A stretch of DNA of 64,000 nt, taken from CAJXVA01 sp963761755 (GTDB lineage: Bacteria; Myxococcota_A; Polyangia; Nannocystales; Nannocystaceae). The position numbers and the translations under genes are program-made. The notes under the pieces were generated by a model. The model did no database searches. It had not been told where the DNA came from and saw only the letters and a program-made list of their open reading frames with translations. Below, piece by piece: positions 1 through 7,750 of this stretch (position 1 is its first letter; each line of letters begins with the position of its first letter). Where the stretch lies: contig CAVXIC010000039.1 of NCBI GenBank assembly GCA_963761755.1, forward strand, positions 372,001-436,000. The letters run 5' to 3'.

Positions 1-2
1 GC

Positions 3-356
3 GTCGCCTCTGGTCGGGTGAGTACGATCGCCCGGGCAAAGAGCAAGACCTCCATGCACTACGACAACGCACAGTGGGACCTGGTCGACGCGATCGAGGA
101 CGGGCTGGTCGATCTCCGCAAGGTCCCGCGGGACACCCTCTCTGAAGGATACCGAGACCTCGACCACGCCGCGTTGACCGCCAAGGTCACGGAGGCCAAG
201 GGGGACCGGGAACGCATCAAGGCGGCGCTGCGGACCCTGCAGCAGAAGCGCGAAGACTTCGTCGCGAGCCGGCAGTCCGAAGGCGGACCCCGACTGGACG
301 ATGCGATCATCGAATCGATCACCGCCCAAGCGGCGTCGGCAGGATTTACCCTCTAG
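3..356 (+). CDS. C-terminal end of a vWA-domain-type protein (cut by window edge)
   Basis: The reading frame is open from the first bases of the window, so this is probably the tail of a longer protein; a GTG at 18 is the first possible internal start. The segment holds the pattern YDNAQWDLVDA, then a helical charged stretch (KVTEAKGDRERIKAALRTLQQKRE). From memory, this resembles the C-terminal part of bacterial von Willebrand factor A domain proteins, where such a helical region follows the vWA fold. The vWA domain itself lies outside the window. The gene ends two bases before the response-regulator start codon, so they may be co-transcribed. The family assignment is tentative. Confidence 0.45.
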   Translation, partial: VASGRVSTIARAKSKTSMHYDNAQWDLVDAIEDGLVDLRKVPRDTLSEGYRDLDHAALTAKVTEAKGDRERIKAALRTLQQKREDFVASRQSEGGPRLDDAIIESITAQAASAGFTL

Positions 357-358
357 CG

Positions 359-1072
359 ATGCGCGATGCTTCGACGCGGGCGACGATCCTCGTGGTCGAG
401 GACGATCCGGCCATTCGGATGGGCCTCGTGGACGCGCTCGCCTTCGATGGCTATGGCGTCCTGCAGGCCGACACGGCGCCCAGCGGGCGGGAGGCGGCGC
501 TGCGCGATCACTGCGACTGCATCCTGCTCGACCTGATGCTGCCCGGCGGGGACGGCTTCACGGTGCTCTCGGAGGTGCGGCGGGTCAAACCGAAGGTACC
601 GGTCATCATCCTGACCGCCCGAGGCCGCGAGGCTGACCGCGTGCGAGGCCTTCGCCTGGGCGCCGACGACTACGTCGTCAAACCATTCAGCGTCCGCGAA
701 CTCCTGGCGCGGGTGGAAGCGGTACTCCGTCGGGCGCCTCCGTCCGAGCAGACCTCCGACGCCCTCGTGTCGATCCCCGCGGGCCACGCAGATCTGGCGC
801 GCCGCGAGGTCGTCTTCGACGATGGAGAGCGCGTCGAGCTGGCCGAGCGGGAGGTTTCCCTACTGGCCTATCTCGCCCACAACGCCGATCGGGCGGTCGG
901 ACGAGACGAGCTGCTTCGGGAGATCTGGCGCGTCAATCCCGAACGCGTGCAGACCCGAACCGTGGACATGCACGTCGCACGTCTGCGCGAGAAGCTGCGA
1001 GACGACCCTGGATCTGCGGCGATCATCCTCACCGTCCGCGGCAAGGGCTACAAGTTCGGAGCGCCGCAGTGA
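359..1072 (+). CDS. OmpR/PhoB-type response regulator
   Basis: DNA-binding output protein of a two-component system, 237 aa, the normal length for the family. The receiver domain (about 9-125) has the acidic pair E14/D15-D16, the predicted phospho-acceptor D58 in LLDLMLPGGDG, T86 and K108 (VVKPF). The C-terminal winged helix (about 140-235) has the usual layout, with RTVDMHVARLREKL as recognition helix and VRGKGYKF as wing. The stop overlaps the GTG start of the kinase gene (GTGA), which indicates translational coupling with its cognate sensor. The ATG at 359 is the only start that gives a full receiver domain. The signal sensed is unknown. Confidence 0.92.
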   Translation: MRDASTRATILVVEDDPAIRMGLVDALAFDGYGVLQADTAPSGREAALRDHCDCILLDLMLPGGDGFTVLSEVRRVKPKVPVIILTARGREADRVRGLRLGADDYVVKPFSVRELLARVEAVLRRAPPSEQTSDALVSIPAGHADLARREVVFDDGERVELAEREVSLLAYLAHNADRAVGRDELLREIWRVNPERVQTRTVDMHVARLREKLRDDPGSAAIILTVRGKGYKFGAPQ

Positions 1073-2832
1073 ACAGGCGCGCCAAGATCTGGGGGGCCGT
1101 TGCGGCCGCCCTCTGCCTCGTCATCGCGGTGATGGTATCGATCACCTCTACCCTGCTGCAGACCGAACGCGCGGCCGCGGAGGCGACCGGGCAGGCGGTC
1201 ACCGAGGAACGGGTACGTCTGGCCCTGTGGCGACTCGACAGCACGATCCCCGGGCGCTTGAGCCAGGAGATGGCCCGCGTCGCCCTGCTCGCCGAGGGTC
1301 TCGAGCCGGCGCCGGAGCTGCCGCCCACCCCCGAAGTTCGGGGTCGCTTCGTTCGCCGCGCCGACGGTCAGCTGCGCTGGCTGACCGCGCCCCAGGCCCC
1401 GCTCCGGGACGCGATCGCGCTCGCGCTGCGCTCCGACGACCTGCCCGAGACCCTCCAGGCCGACCCAGTCCCAGACATCCCCCCGCGCGGAGAGGTCCAG
1501 GGGGAGGTCCCGATGGCGCAGGGGTACTACGGGTCTGCGAAGACGCGCAGCACCACCGAGTTTCAAAAGCGTGCGTCGAGCGTTCGCGAAAACCTCAGCT
1601 CGATCGCCACGGTGCAAGAGCAGCAAAACCAGAGCTTGCTCAACAGCCTGGGCAATCTGAGCAGCAAGCTCCCCTCTGGGAGCGGGTCATCGTCGAAAGC
1701 GCCCTCTGGGCCGCTCTCGAAGGAATACAGCGCTCTCGCGGAGGCGCTGGAGGACGAACGGGCGTCGCTGGCGAGCGCACAGCTGGGTCCGGTCAAGCCG
1801 CTGTGGATCGGCGAGGAGCTGATCCTCGCGCGCCGCGTTCGCCGAGGTGAAGAGGTCGAGATCCACGGCGCCTGGATGAACTGGCCGGTCGTGCGGGATG
1901 CGTTGCTCGAGCAGGTCGAGGACCTCTTCCCGGCCCCGACCCTGATCCCCGAGCCCGACCCTTCTGCGGAACATACGGCCCGCCTGCTCGCGACGCTCCC
2001 CGTTCGACTCGATCCAGGCGCTCTGCCCCCGCGTCCGCGCGATGCGTTCTCTCCGGTTCGGGCGTCGATCGTGCTGGGTTGGACGGCCGTCTTGCTGGGC
2101 ACCGGGACCGTCGTCGCGCTGCTGCTTTGGTCGATGTCCCTCTCGGAGCGCCGCGCTGCGTTCGTCTCCACGGTCACCCATGAGCTGCGCACGCCGCTGA
2201 CCACGTTCCGCATGTACACCGAAATGCTGGGCGAGAAGATGGTCGAGGAGAAACGCGACCGATACATCGCGACGCTGCGCACGGAAGCCGATCGGCTCGG
2301 CCATCTGGTCGAGAACGTGCTCGCCTACGCCCGCATCGAGCGGGACCGAGCCGAGCGCAGCCGCGAAACGCTGCGCGTTCAGGCGCTCGCCGATCGCGTC
2401 ACCCACCGGCTGCAAGAGCGCTGCCAGGCCTCGGGGATGGCGCTGGAGATCGCCATCGACCAGAACGCTCGAGCGCGCACCGTCTCGGTCGACGCGGCGG
2501 CGATCGAGCAGGTGCTCCTCAACCTCGTGGACAACGCGGCCAAGTACGCCCCGGGTGCACAAGGACAGCCGGCTATCGTGCTCGAGGCCATCGCCGACCG
2601 CCGCCACGTGCGAATCGCCGTGCGCGACCGGGGCCCGGGCATCCCCGCGAACGAACGCCGCAAGATCTTCGAGCCCTTTACGAAGGCGCGGCGCGACGAA
2701 GCCGGCACCAAGCCTGGGGTCGGGCTGGGCCTGGCGCTGTGCCGCCGACTCGCCAGGGCGCACGGCGGAGAGCTCTGGGTCGAAGACGCTCACCCCGGCT
2801 CGCGCTTCGTGCTCACGCTTCCGAGCCCGTGA
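1069..2832 (+). CDS. membrane sensor histidine kinase
   Basis: Cognate sensor kinase, 587 aa. One transmembrane segment near the N-terminus (about 8-27) and a second at about 337-357 frame a roughly 300-residue extracytoplasmic sensor. That region has a Ser/Gln-rich stretch (about 165-220) and matches no domain I recognise. The kinase core follows: HisKA with phospho-accepting H371 in VTHELRTPL, then an ATPase domain with N-box LLNLVDNAAKY, G1 DRGPGIP and G2 GVGLGLALCRRLA. There is no HAMP domain between the second membrane segment and HisKA. The GTG start overlaps the regulator stop. The 3' end overlaps the convergent dehydrogenase gene by 20 bp. Confidence 0.92.
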   Translation: MNRRAKIWGAVAAALCLVIAVMVSITSTLLQTERAAAEATGQAVTEERVRLALWRLDSTIPGRLSQEMARVALLAEGLEPAPELPPTPEVRGRFVRRADGQLRWLTAPQAPLRDAIALALRSDDLPETLQADPVPDIPPRGEVQGEVPMAQGYYGSAKTRSTTEFQKRASSVRENLSSIATVQEQQNQSLLNSLGNLSSKLPSGSGSSSKAPSGPLSKEYSALAEALEDERASLASAQLGPVKPLWIGEELILARRVRRGEEVEIHGAWMNWPVVRDALLEQVEDLFPAPTLIPEPDPSAEHTARLLATLPVRLDPGALPPRPRDAFSPVRASIVLGWTAVLLGTGTVVALLLWSMSLSERRAAFVSTVTHELRTPLTTFRMYTEMLGEKMVEEKRDRYIATLRTEADRLGHLVENVLAYARIERDRAERSRETLRVQALADRVTHRLQERCQASGMALEIAIDQNARARTVSVDAAAIEQVLLNLVDNAAKYAPGAQGQPAIVLEAIADRRHVRIAVRDRGPGIPANERRKIFEPFTKARRDEAGTKPGVGLGLALCRRLARAHGGELWVEDAHPGSRFVLTLPSP

Positions 2833-3835
2833 GGTCGAGGCAGATCTTGCCTCGCTGCGTGCCGGAGGCGAGATGTTCGAACGCCGCCCGTACGTCTTCG
2901 AGCGCGTAGACCGTCTGGACCAGAGGGATCATCTCGTGCAGTTCGATGCAGCGGCACATGGCCTCGAAGCCAGCCCGGTGGCCGACGAGCACCCCCTGGA
3001 CGCGAATCTGCCCCATCAGGACAGGTGTCATGTCGACCTCCGCGTGCCCCGACTCGAGCACGCCGATCATTGCGATCGTCCCGCCTAGACGGACCGCTCG
3101 GAGGGACTGGCCCAAGGTTCCGGCGCCGCCCACCTCGACGACCAGATCGACACCGCGCCCTCCGGTCAAGGCCCGCACAGTCTTGCCCCACCTGGGGTCT
3201 TCGGTCGTGACCACCGTCTTCCATGCGCCCCGCTCGGTGAGCGCCTGGGCTTTCTCCGCGCTGCGCGAGGTGGCGATGACCCGAGCGCCCGCCGCCCTCG
3301 CGAAGTCGAGGGCAAAGCTGCTCACCCCGCCGGAGCCCTGGACGAGCACCGTGTCCCCGGCACGGATCTCGCCCAACGTCATCAGCGCGCTCCAGGCGGT
3401 CAACGCGGCGCACGGCAGGGTTGCGGCCTGCGCATCGGAGAGGTGCGCCGGCACCGAGGCGACGCCGTGCTCGTCGAAGACCGCCCACTCCCTGAGCATG
3501 CCGGGCAGTGGGCCGCCCAACGTCGCCCGTGCCGTGGCGTGCTGCGGCGGGCCGCTCAACCAGCCCTGTGCGAACAGACCCACCACGCGCTGGCCCAATC
3601 GCCCGGCATCCACCCCGGGGCCCAGGGCATCGATCAGACCGACCCCATCGGAGGCGGGAACGAGCGGGAGCCGCTGGCGTGGGTCGTAGTGCCCTCGCAC
3701 CATCAGGAGATCGCGGTAGTTGAGCGAAGCCGCGCGCACCCGAACCCGGACCTGGCCGGGCCCCGGCCGCGGCGGTTCCTGCTCAACGACGCGCAGATGC
3801 TCCAAACCAAACGCTTCGGCGACAACGGCACGCAC
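2813..3835 (-). CDS. MDR-family NAD(P)-dependent zinc-binding-type dehydrogenase / quinone oxidoreductase
   Basis: Medium-chain dehydrogenase/reductase, cytoplasmic, expected to transfer hydride between NAD(P)H and an unknown carbonyl, alcohol or quinone. The N-terminal GroES-like part shows LNYRDLLMVRGHY; the Rossmann part shows DTVLVQGSGGVSSFALDFARAAG and DLVVEVGGAGTL. The usual catalytic-zinc Cys/His set is not obvious, which favours a quinone-oxidoreductase-like member. I chose GTG 3835 because the protein then begins VRAVVAEAFG, as the family does; an upstream GTG at 3868 would add 11 residues. The gene is divergent from the amylase gene and converges with, and overlaps, the histidine kinase gene. 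Confidence 0.85.
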   Translation of the reverse strand: MRAVVAEAFGLEHLRVVEQEPPRPGPGQVRVRVRAASLNYRDLLMVRGHYDPRQRLPLVPASDGVGLIDALGPGVDAGRLGQRVVGLFAQGWLSGPPQHATARATLGGPLPGMLREWAVFDEHGVASVPAHLSDAQAATLPCAALTAWSALMTLGEIRAGDTVLVQGSGGVSSFALDFARAAGARVIATSRSAEKAQALTERGAWKTVVTTEDPRWGKTVRALTGGRGVDLVVEVGGAGTLGQSLRAVRLGGTIAMIGVLESGHAEVDMTPVLMGQIRVQGVLVGHRAGFEAMCRCIELHEMIPLVQTVYALEDVRAAFEHLASGTQRGKICLDLTGSEA

Positions 3836-3894
3836 GGGTCGACGATACCGCAACGGCGCGCCCGACACCGGGCGGCGCTGCTACCCTGCGCTGC

Positions 3895-6315
3895 ATGAGC
3901 CTCACGTCGCGACTGCGCGAAGTGTCGAAACAATCAGGCCTGCTGCTCGCGCTGTCGGCCTGCCCGCTGGGGTGCGGGCCCGCGGAGCTCTCTGGTGACG
4001 ACATCGTCGGCGACAGCGAGAGCACCGGCGCCACCGAGACGGCGGCGGACACCGACCCGGTCGGAAGCGGATTCGTGGGTCACTACTACAGCCCGTGGCC
4101 CAGCACGTTCATGCACTTCGACGACGGCTCCGGCTGGACCACGGCGCCGGGGATCCCGATGGCCGACGATGGCGACGGGTGGTTCACCCACAGCCACGCC
4201 CTGGGCTCGGGCGTGGAGTTCGTGTTCAACGACGGCGCCGAGCTGTGGGACAACAACGCCGAGGCCAACTACGTCACAGACCTGCCCGAGTTCTGGGTCA
4301 AGGACGGCGTCATCTACGACCAAGAGCCCGAGACCGGCGGTGACACGCAGGGCGCGTGGTGTGAAGACATCGACTGCGGCAGCGGCTCCTGCAACGAAGA
4401 GGAGCGCGTCTGCGACTGCGACGACGGCTACATCTTCGACGCCGCCGAAGAGACGTGCATCGAAGACCTCTGCGCCTCGGTCGCCTGCGGATTTGGTGAG
4501 CTCTGCGACCCCACCGACGGGTCGTGTCTCGAGGCATGCGAGCCCAACCGACAAAGCGGCGCCTTCACGTTCTGCTTCCAGAGCACCGCGTCCTCGGTCG
4601 CCGTGCTGGCCCGCTACGACGGACCCGGTACACTGGATCTGGCCCAGAGCGAGGTGCGACTGGGGGCGGACGAACTCGGCGAGGACGACGTTGCCTTCGA
4701 CGAGCAGACCCAGCGCATCGCCGTGACGGCAGCGAGCTTGGCCCCGTCCAAGTACAGCTACCTGTTTCGGATGTGGACACAGGACGGCGACCCCGTGCAG
4801 CCACTCTTCGTCCCGATGTGGGTGGGCGATGGGTTGCGCTACGCCGACTTCACGTGGACGGACAGCATCCTGTATCAGGTGTTCACCGACCGCTTCCGCG
4901 ACGGAGATCCGTCCAACAACATCGACAACTCGCAGGGGTCGTTGTCCGACGTGGACGACGAGCGCAGCCAGTGGCAAGGCGGCGACTTCCGAGGGATCAT
5001 CGACAAGATCGATGATGGCTACTTCGAGTCCATGGGGATCAACACGCTTTGGATCAGCTCGCCGCTGCTCAACTCCCACAACAGCCAGCCGGCGGTGAAC
5101 CCCTCGGACACGGAGCGCTTTGGCAGCTATCACTCCTACCACCCGATCTCGACCGGCTACACGCATCTGGACGACTTCGGGTACGACAACCCCATCGAGA
5201 CCGCGTTCGGTACCCCCGAGGAGCTGCACGAGCTGGTCGACAAGGCGCACCGCCGGGGCATTCGCGTCATCCCCGACTTCGTCGCCAATCACGTTCAGTC
5301 GGAGGCCAACATCTACGACCTCCATCCCGAGTGGTTCTATCCGTACGTCCCTTGTCACGACAACTGGGACCAGTTCCGGGTGGACTGCTGGTTCACCGTC
5401 GACATGCCGGACCTGGACTACAACGTCCCCGAGGCGCGCGAGGCCGTCATCGACCACGCGATCTGGCTGGTGCAGGAGTTCGACTTCGACGGGTTCCGCG
5501 CCGACGCCCTCAAGCACATGGACGACGTGTTCGTGCGCGCGTTGAAAGAGGCCGTCATCGAGCAGATCGAGACCACCGTCGACGACCACTCGCTGACGGT
5601 CGAACCCACGGTCTTCTACATGGTCGGCGAGTCGCTGGGCGGCTGGGCCCGCTACCACGTCCGCGAAGACATGGTGCAGGGACAAGTCGACGAGGAGTAC
5701 TACAACCAGACCAAGGCGGCCTTGCTGACCTTCTCGTCGAGCCTCCGCAACCTGGCCGACTTTGCGCTCTACAACGACACCGCCTACCTCACCCCGCAGC
5801 AGATCTTCGGCGAGCTGGCAGGCTACCCCGGTGCGCTGATGGGCAACTTCTTCGGCAACCACGACCAGTGGCGCGCCTTGACCGAAGCAGGCGGAGAGCA
5901 TGGCCGCCTGCGCTTGGCGCAGACGTTCCTGTTCACCTCGCCGGGCAACGTGCCCATGCTCTACCAAGGGGACGACATCGGTACCTTCGGCGAAGCCGAC
6001 CCCGACAACCGCGCCATGCATCGCTTCGAGGGCCTCAGCGGCCCCGAGCAGGGCTCGCTCCAGACGGCCCAGACGCTCGGGCGCACCCGCGAAGACCACG
6101 TCGCCCTGCGTCGCGGCACCCGCGAGACCGTGGTGCTCGAAGACTACTTCTGGGTCTATCGCGCGCGCCACGACGACGACGAGGTCTACGTGGCGCTCAA
6201 CCGAGACTCGGCCCGGACGTGGCAGCCCCCCAACGGTTTCACGGACGTGCTCGGCAACTGTGCCGGCGGCAATGTCCCCTCCGGACAGGCCTGCGTCTTC
6301 GTTGACGCCCGCTGA
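3895..6315 (+). CDS. secreted alpha-amylase lipoprotein (GH13) with starch-binding-like and EGF-like regions
   Basis: An 806-aa surface or secreted glycoside hydrolase, expected to cleave alpha-1,4-glucans. The N-terminus is a lipoprotein signal (LLLALSAC or PLGC as lipobox), then an acidic Ser/Thr linker. Residues about 60-145 (WPSTFMHFDDGSGW, EFVFNDGAELWDNN) resemble a CBM25-type starch-binding domain. A Cys-rich EGF-like segment follows (about 155-220). The catalytic barrel shows YQVFTDRFRDGD, IPDFVANHV, nucleophile D537 in DGFRADALKH, general acid E579 in GES, and H656-D657 in GNHD. A CBM/EGF-like/GH13 order is unusual. A RarD-like gene follows after one base. Confidence 0.9.
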   Translation: MSLTSRLREVSKQSGLLLALSACPLGCGPAELSGDDIVGDSESTGATETAADTDPVGSGFVGHYYSPWPSTFMHFDDGSGWTTAPGIPMADDGDGWFTHSHALGSGVEFVFNDGAELWDNNAEANYVTDLPEFWVKDGVIYDQEPETGGDTQGAWCEDIDCGSGSCNEEERVCDCDDGYIFDAAEETCIEDLCASVACGFGELCDPTDGSCLEACEPNRQSGAFTFCFQSTASSVAVLARYDGPGTLDLAQSEVRLGADELGEDDVAFDEQTQRIAVTAASLAPSKYSYLFRMWTQDGDPVQPLFVPMWVGDGLRYADFTWTDSILYQVFTDRFRDGDPSNNIDNSQGSLSDVDDERSQWQGGDFRGIIDKIDDGYFESMGINTLWISSPLLNSHNSQPAVNPSDTERFGSYHSYHPISTGYTHLDDFGYDNPIETAFGTPEELHELVDKAHRRGIRVIPDFVANHVQSEANIYDLHPEWFYPYVPCHDNWDQFRVDCWFTVDMPDLDYNVPEAREAVIDHAIWLVQEFDFDGFRADALKHMDDVFVRALKEAVIEQIETTVDDHSLTVEPTVFYMVGESLGGWARYHVREDMVQGQVDEEYYNQTKAALLTFSSSLRNLADFALYNDTAYLTPQQIFGELAGYPGALMGNFFGNHDQWRALTEAGGEHGRLRLAQTFLFTSPGNVPMLYQGDDIGTFGEADPDNRAMHRFEGLSGPEQGSLQTAQTLGRTREDHVALRRGTRETVVLEDYFWVYRARHDDDEVYVALNRDSARTWQPPNGFTDVLGNCAGGNVPSGQACVFVDAR

Positions 6316-6316
6316 A

Positions 6317-7222
6317 ATGGCCGCCGATCGGCGCCCGCATGAGGAGGTGACCGGACACCTCTTCGGGATCGGCGCGTACTGCCTCTGGGGCCTCGCGCCG
6401 CTGTTCTGGCGCCTGCTCAACCGGGTGCCGCTGGTCGATCAGCTGGCCCACCGCACGATCTGGGCGTGTCTCTTCTTCGTGCTCGCCTCGGCTGCGACCG
6501 GCAGCCTGCGAGAGGTGGTGGCGATCCTCCGCGCTCCGGGACCCCGCCGACGAATCGCCGCGGCGGCCGCCTGCAACGCCTGCAACTGGGTCGTCTTCGT
6601 GTTCGCCGTCATGAACGACCACGTCCTCGACGCGAGCTTGGGGTACTTCATCAACCCGCTGGTGACCGTGGCGCTGGGTCGCTTCGTGCTTCGAGAGGCG
6701 CTCCGACCGCTGCAGTGGATTGCCGTCGGCCTCGCCGCGACCGGCGTCGTCATCATCGCGGTGGGTGTCGGGGGGATCCCCTGGATCTCGCTGGTGCTCG
6801 CCACCACCTTCGGAGCGTATGGCCTGCTCCGCAAGACGACGAACGCCTCCGCGCTTGCAGGGTCGACCGTTGAAACCCTGATCTTGCTCCCGATCGCGGT
6901 GGCGGGACTCGCGTGGCTGCAAGCGCACGAGGGCGGTCATCTGGCGCCGTCCGAGCCATCCACGGTGGTCTTGCTGCTGTGCACCGGCCCGGTCACGGCT
7001 GTACCACTGCTGTTGTTCGTGCGAGCCGCCCGGGCAATTCCTCTGAGTTCATTGGGCTTCCTCCAGTACATTGCTCCGACGCTGCAGTTTCTCGTCGCGG
7101 TGTTCGCATTCGGAGAGCCGCTTGCCCCGGGGAGGCTCGCAGCCTTCGCACTGGTATGGGCCGCGCTGCTCGTGTTTTCGATCGACGTTTGGTCGCGCTC
7201 GGCCATCCCCTCCCGGAGCTGA
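6317..7222 (+). CDS. rarD: RarD-like EamA/DMT-superfamily permease
   Basis: A 301-aa integral membrane protein with about ten hydrophobic segments, the size and layout of the RarD branch of the drug/metabolite transporters. Typical RarD signatures are an early G.GAYCLWGLAPLFW, then NWVVFVFAVMNDHVLDASLGYFINPL, and late LGFLQYIAPTLQF. Its substrate is not known for the family as a whole. The ATG at 6317 lies one base after the amylase stop, so translation is probably coupled; whether it moves an amylase product cannot be told from sequence. Confidence 0.85.
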   Translation: MAADRRPHEEVTGHLFGIGAYCLWGLAPLFWRLLNRVPLVDQLAHRTIWACLFFVLASAATGSLREVVAILRAPGPRRRIAAAAACNACNWVVFVFAVMNDHVLDASLGYFINPLVTVALGRFVLREALRPLQWIAVGLAATGVVIIAVGVGGIPWISLVLATTFGAYGLLRKTTNASALAGSTVETLILLPIAVAGLAWLQAHEGGHLAPSEPSTVVLLLCTGPVTAVPLLLFVRAARAIPLSSLGFLQYIAPTLQFLVAVFAFGEPLAPGRLAAFALVWAALLVFSIDVWSRSAIPSRS

Positions 7223-7317
7223 CCGGCCGGCATGACCACCTGCCAGGGGGACGGTTTGACAGCGTCTTTGGTGCGGGTTGCGGCGTCATCAACGATGTCC
7301 CATCATCCGGCCCCAGG

Positions 7318-7713
7318 ATGGCGCGCTTCTCGAACTTCATTCGCTTCCTCAACGCCGAATCCCTGCTTTCGTATGAGGACGCCAAGGAGCTGACCGAGGC
7401 GTCGGAACAGGCCAATGCATTGTTTGGACAGCTGCTGCTGAGGCGAGGGGTGCTCACGCTGCGAGAGATGGTCGGGCTGTTGGAGAAACAGGCACGCGAT
7501 CCCGCGAAGCGTCTGGGCGAGCTCGCAGTCGCCGCCGGGCACCTGACCGAGCAACAGCTCGGTGAGTTCCTCGCCGAGCAGCCCTCCGCCGGCGGGCAGC
7601 ACCCCATCGACACGCTCCGTATGCGCGGGTTGTTGAGTCCCGAGTCGCTGCTCGAGGCGCTCGTCGCCTACGTGAAGCAGACCGACGACATCGTCGGCCC
7701 TGTGGACCCGTGA
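7318..7713 (+). CDS. small protein resembling the T2SSE/MshE N-terminal domain
   Basis: A 131-aa, mostly helical cytoplasmic protein. The middle repeats the pattern FGQLLLRRGVLTLREMVGLLEKQ then KRLGELAVAAGHLTEQQLGEFLAEQ. This matches the style of the N-terminal domain of type II secretion/pilus ATPases (GspE/MshE), which in some proteins binds cyclic di-GMP. No ATPase domain follows, so it stands alone. ATG 7318 gives MARFSNFIRFL. It is 95 bp downstream of the RarD gene and convergent with the CheA-like gene. A chemosensory or c-di-GMP role is inference only. Confidence 0.55.
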   Translation: MARFSNFIRFLNAESLLSYEDAKELTEASEQANALFGQLLLRRGVLTLREMVGLLEKQARDPAKRLGELAVAAGHLTEQQLGEFLAEQPSAGGQHPIDTLRMRGLLSPESLLEALVAYVKQTDDIVGPVDP

Positions 7714-7750
7714 GGGCCCGCCGCGCCGCCGAGCATCATCGAGTCGAGCA

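Noticed and set aside
3934..6420. An 828-codon minus-strand frame opposite the amylase gene.
   Set aside because: No recognisable domain; the plus strand carries full GH13 catalytic motifs.
7256..7285. TTGACA at 7256-7261 as a sigma70 promoter for the T2SSE_N-like gene.
   Set aside because: No acceptable -10 box at the right spacing.
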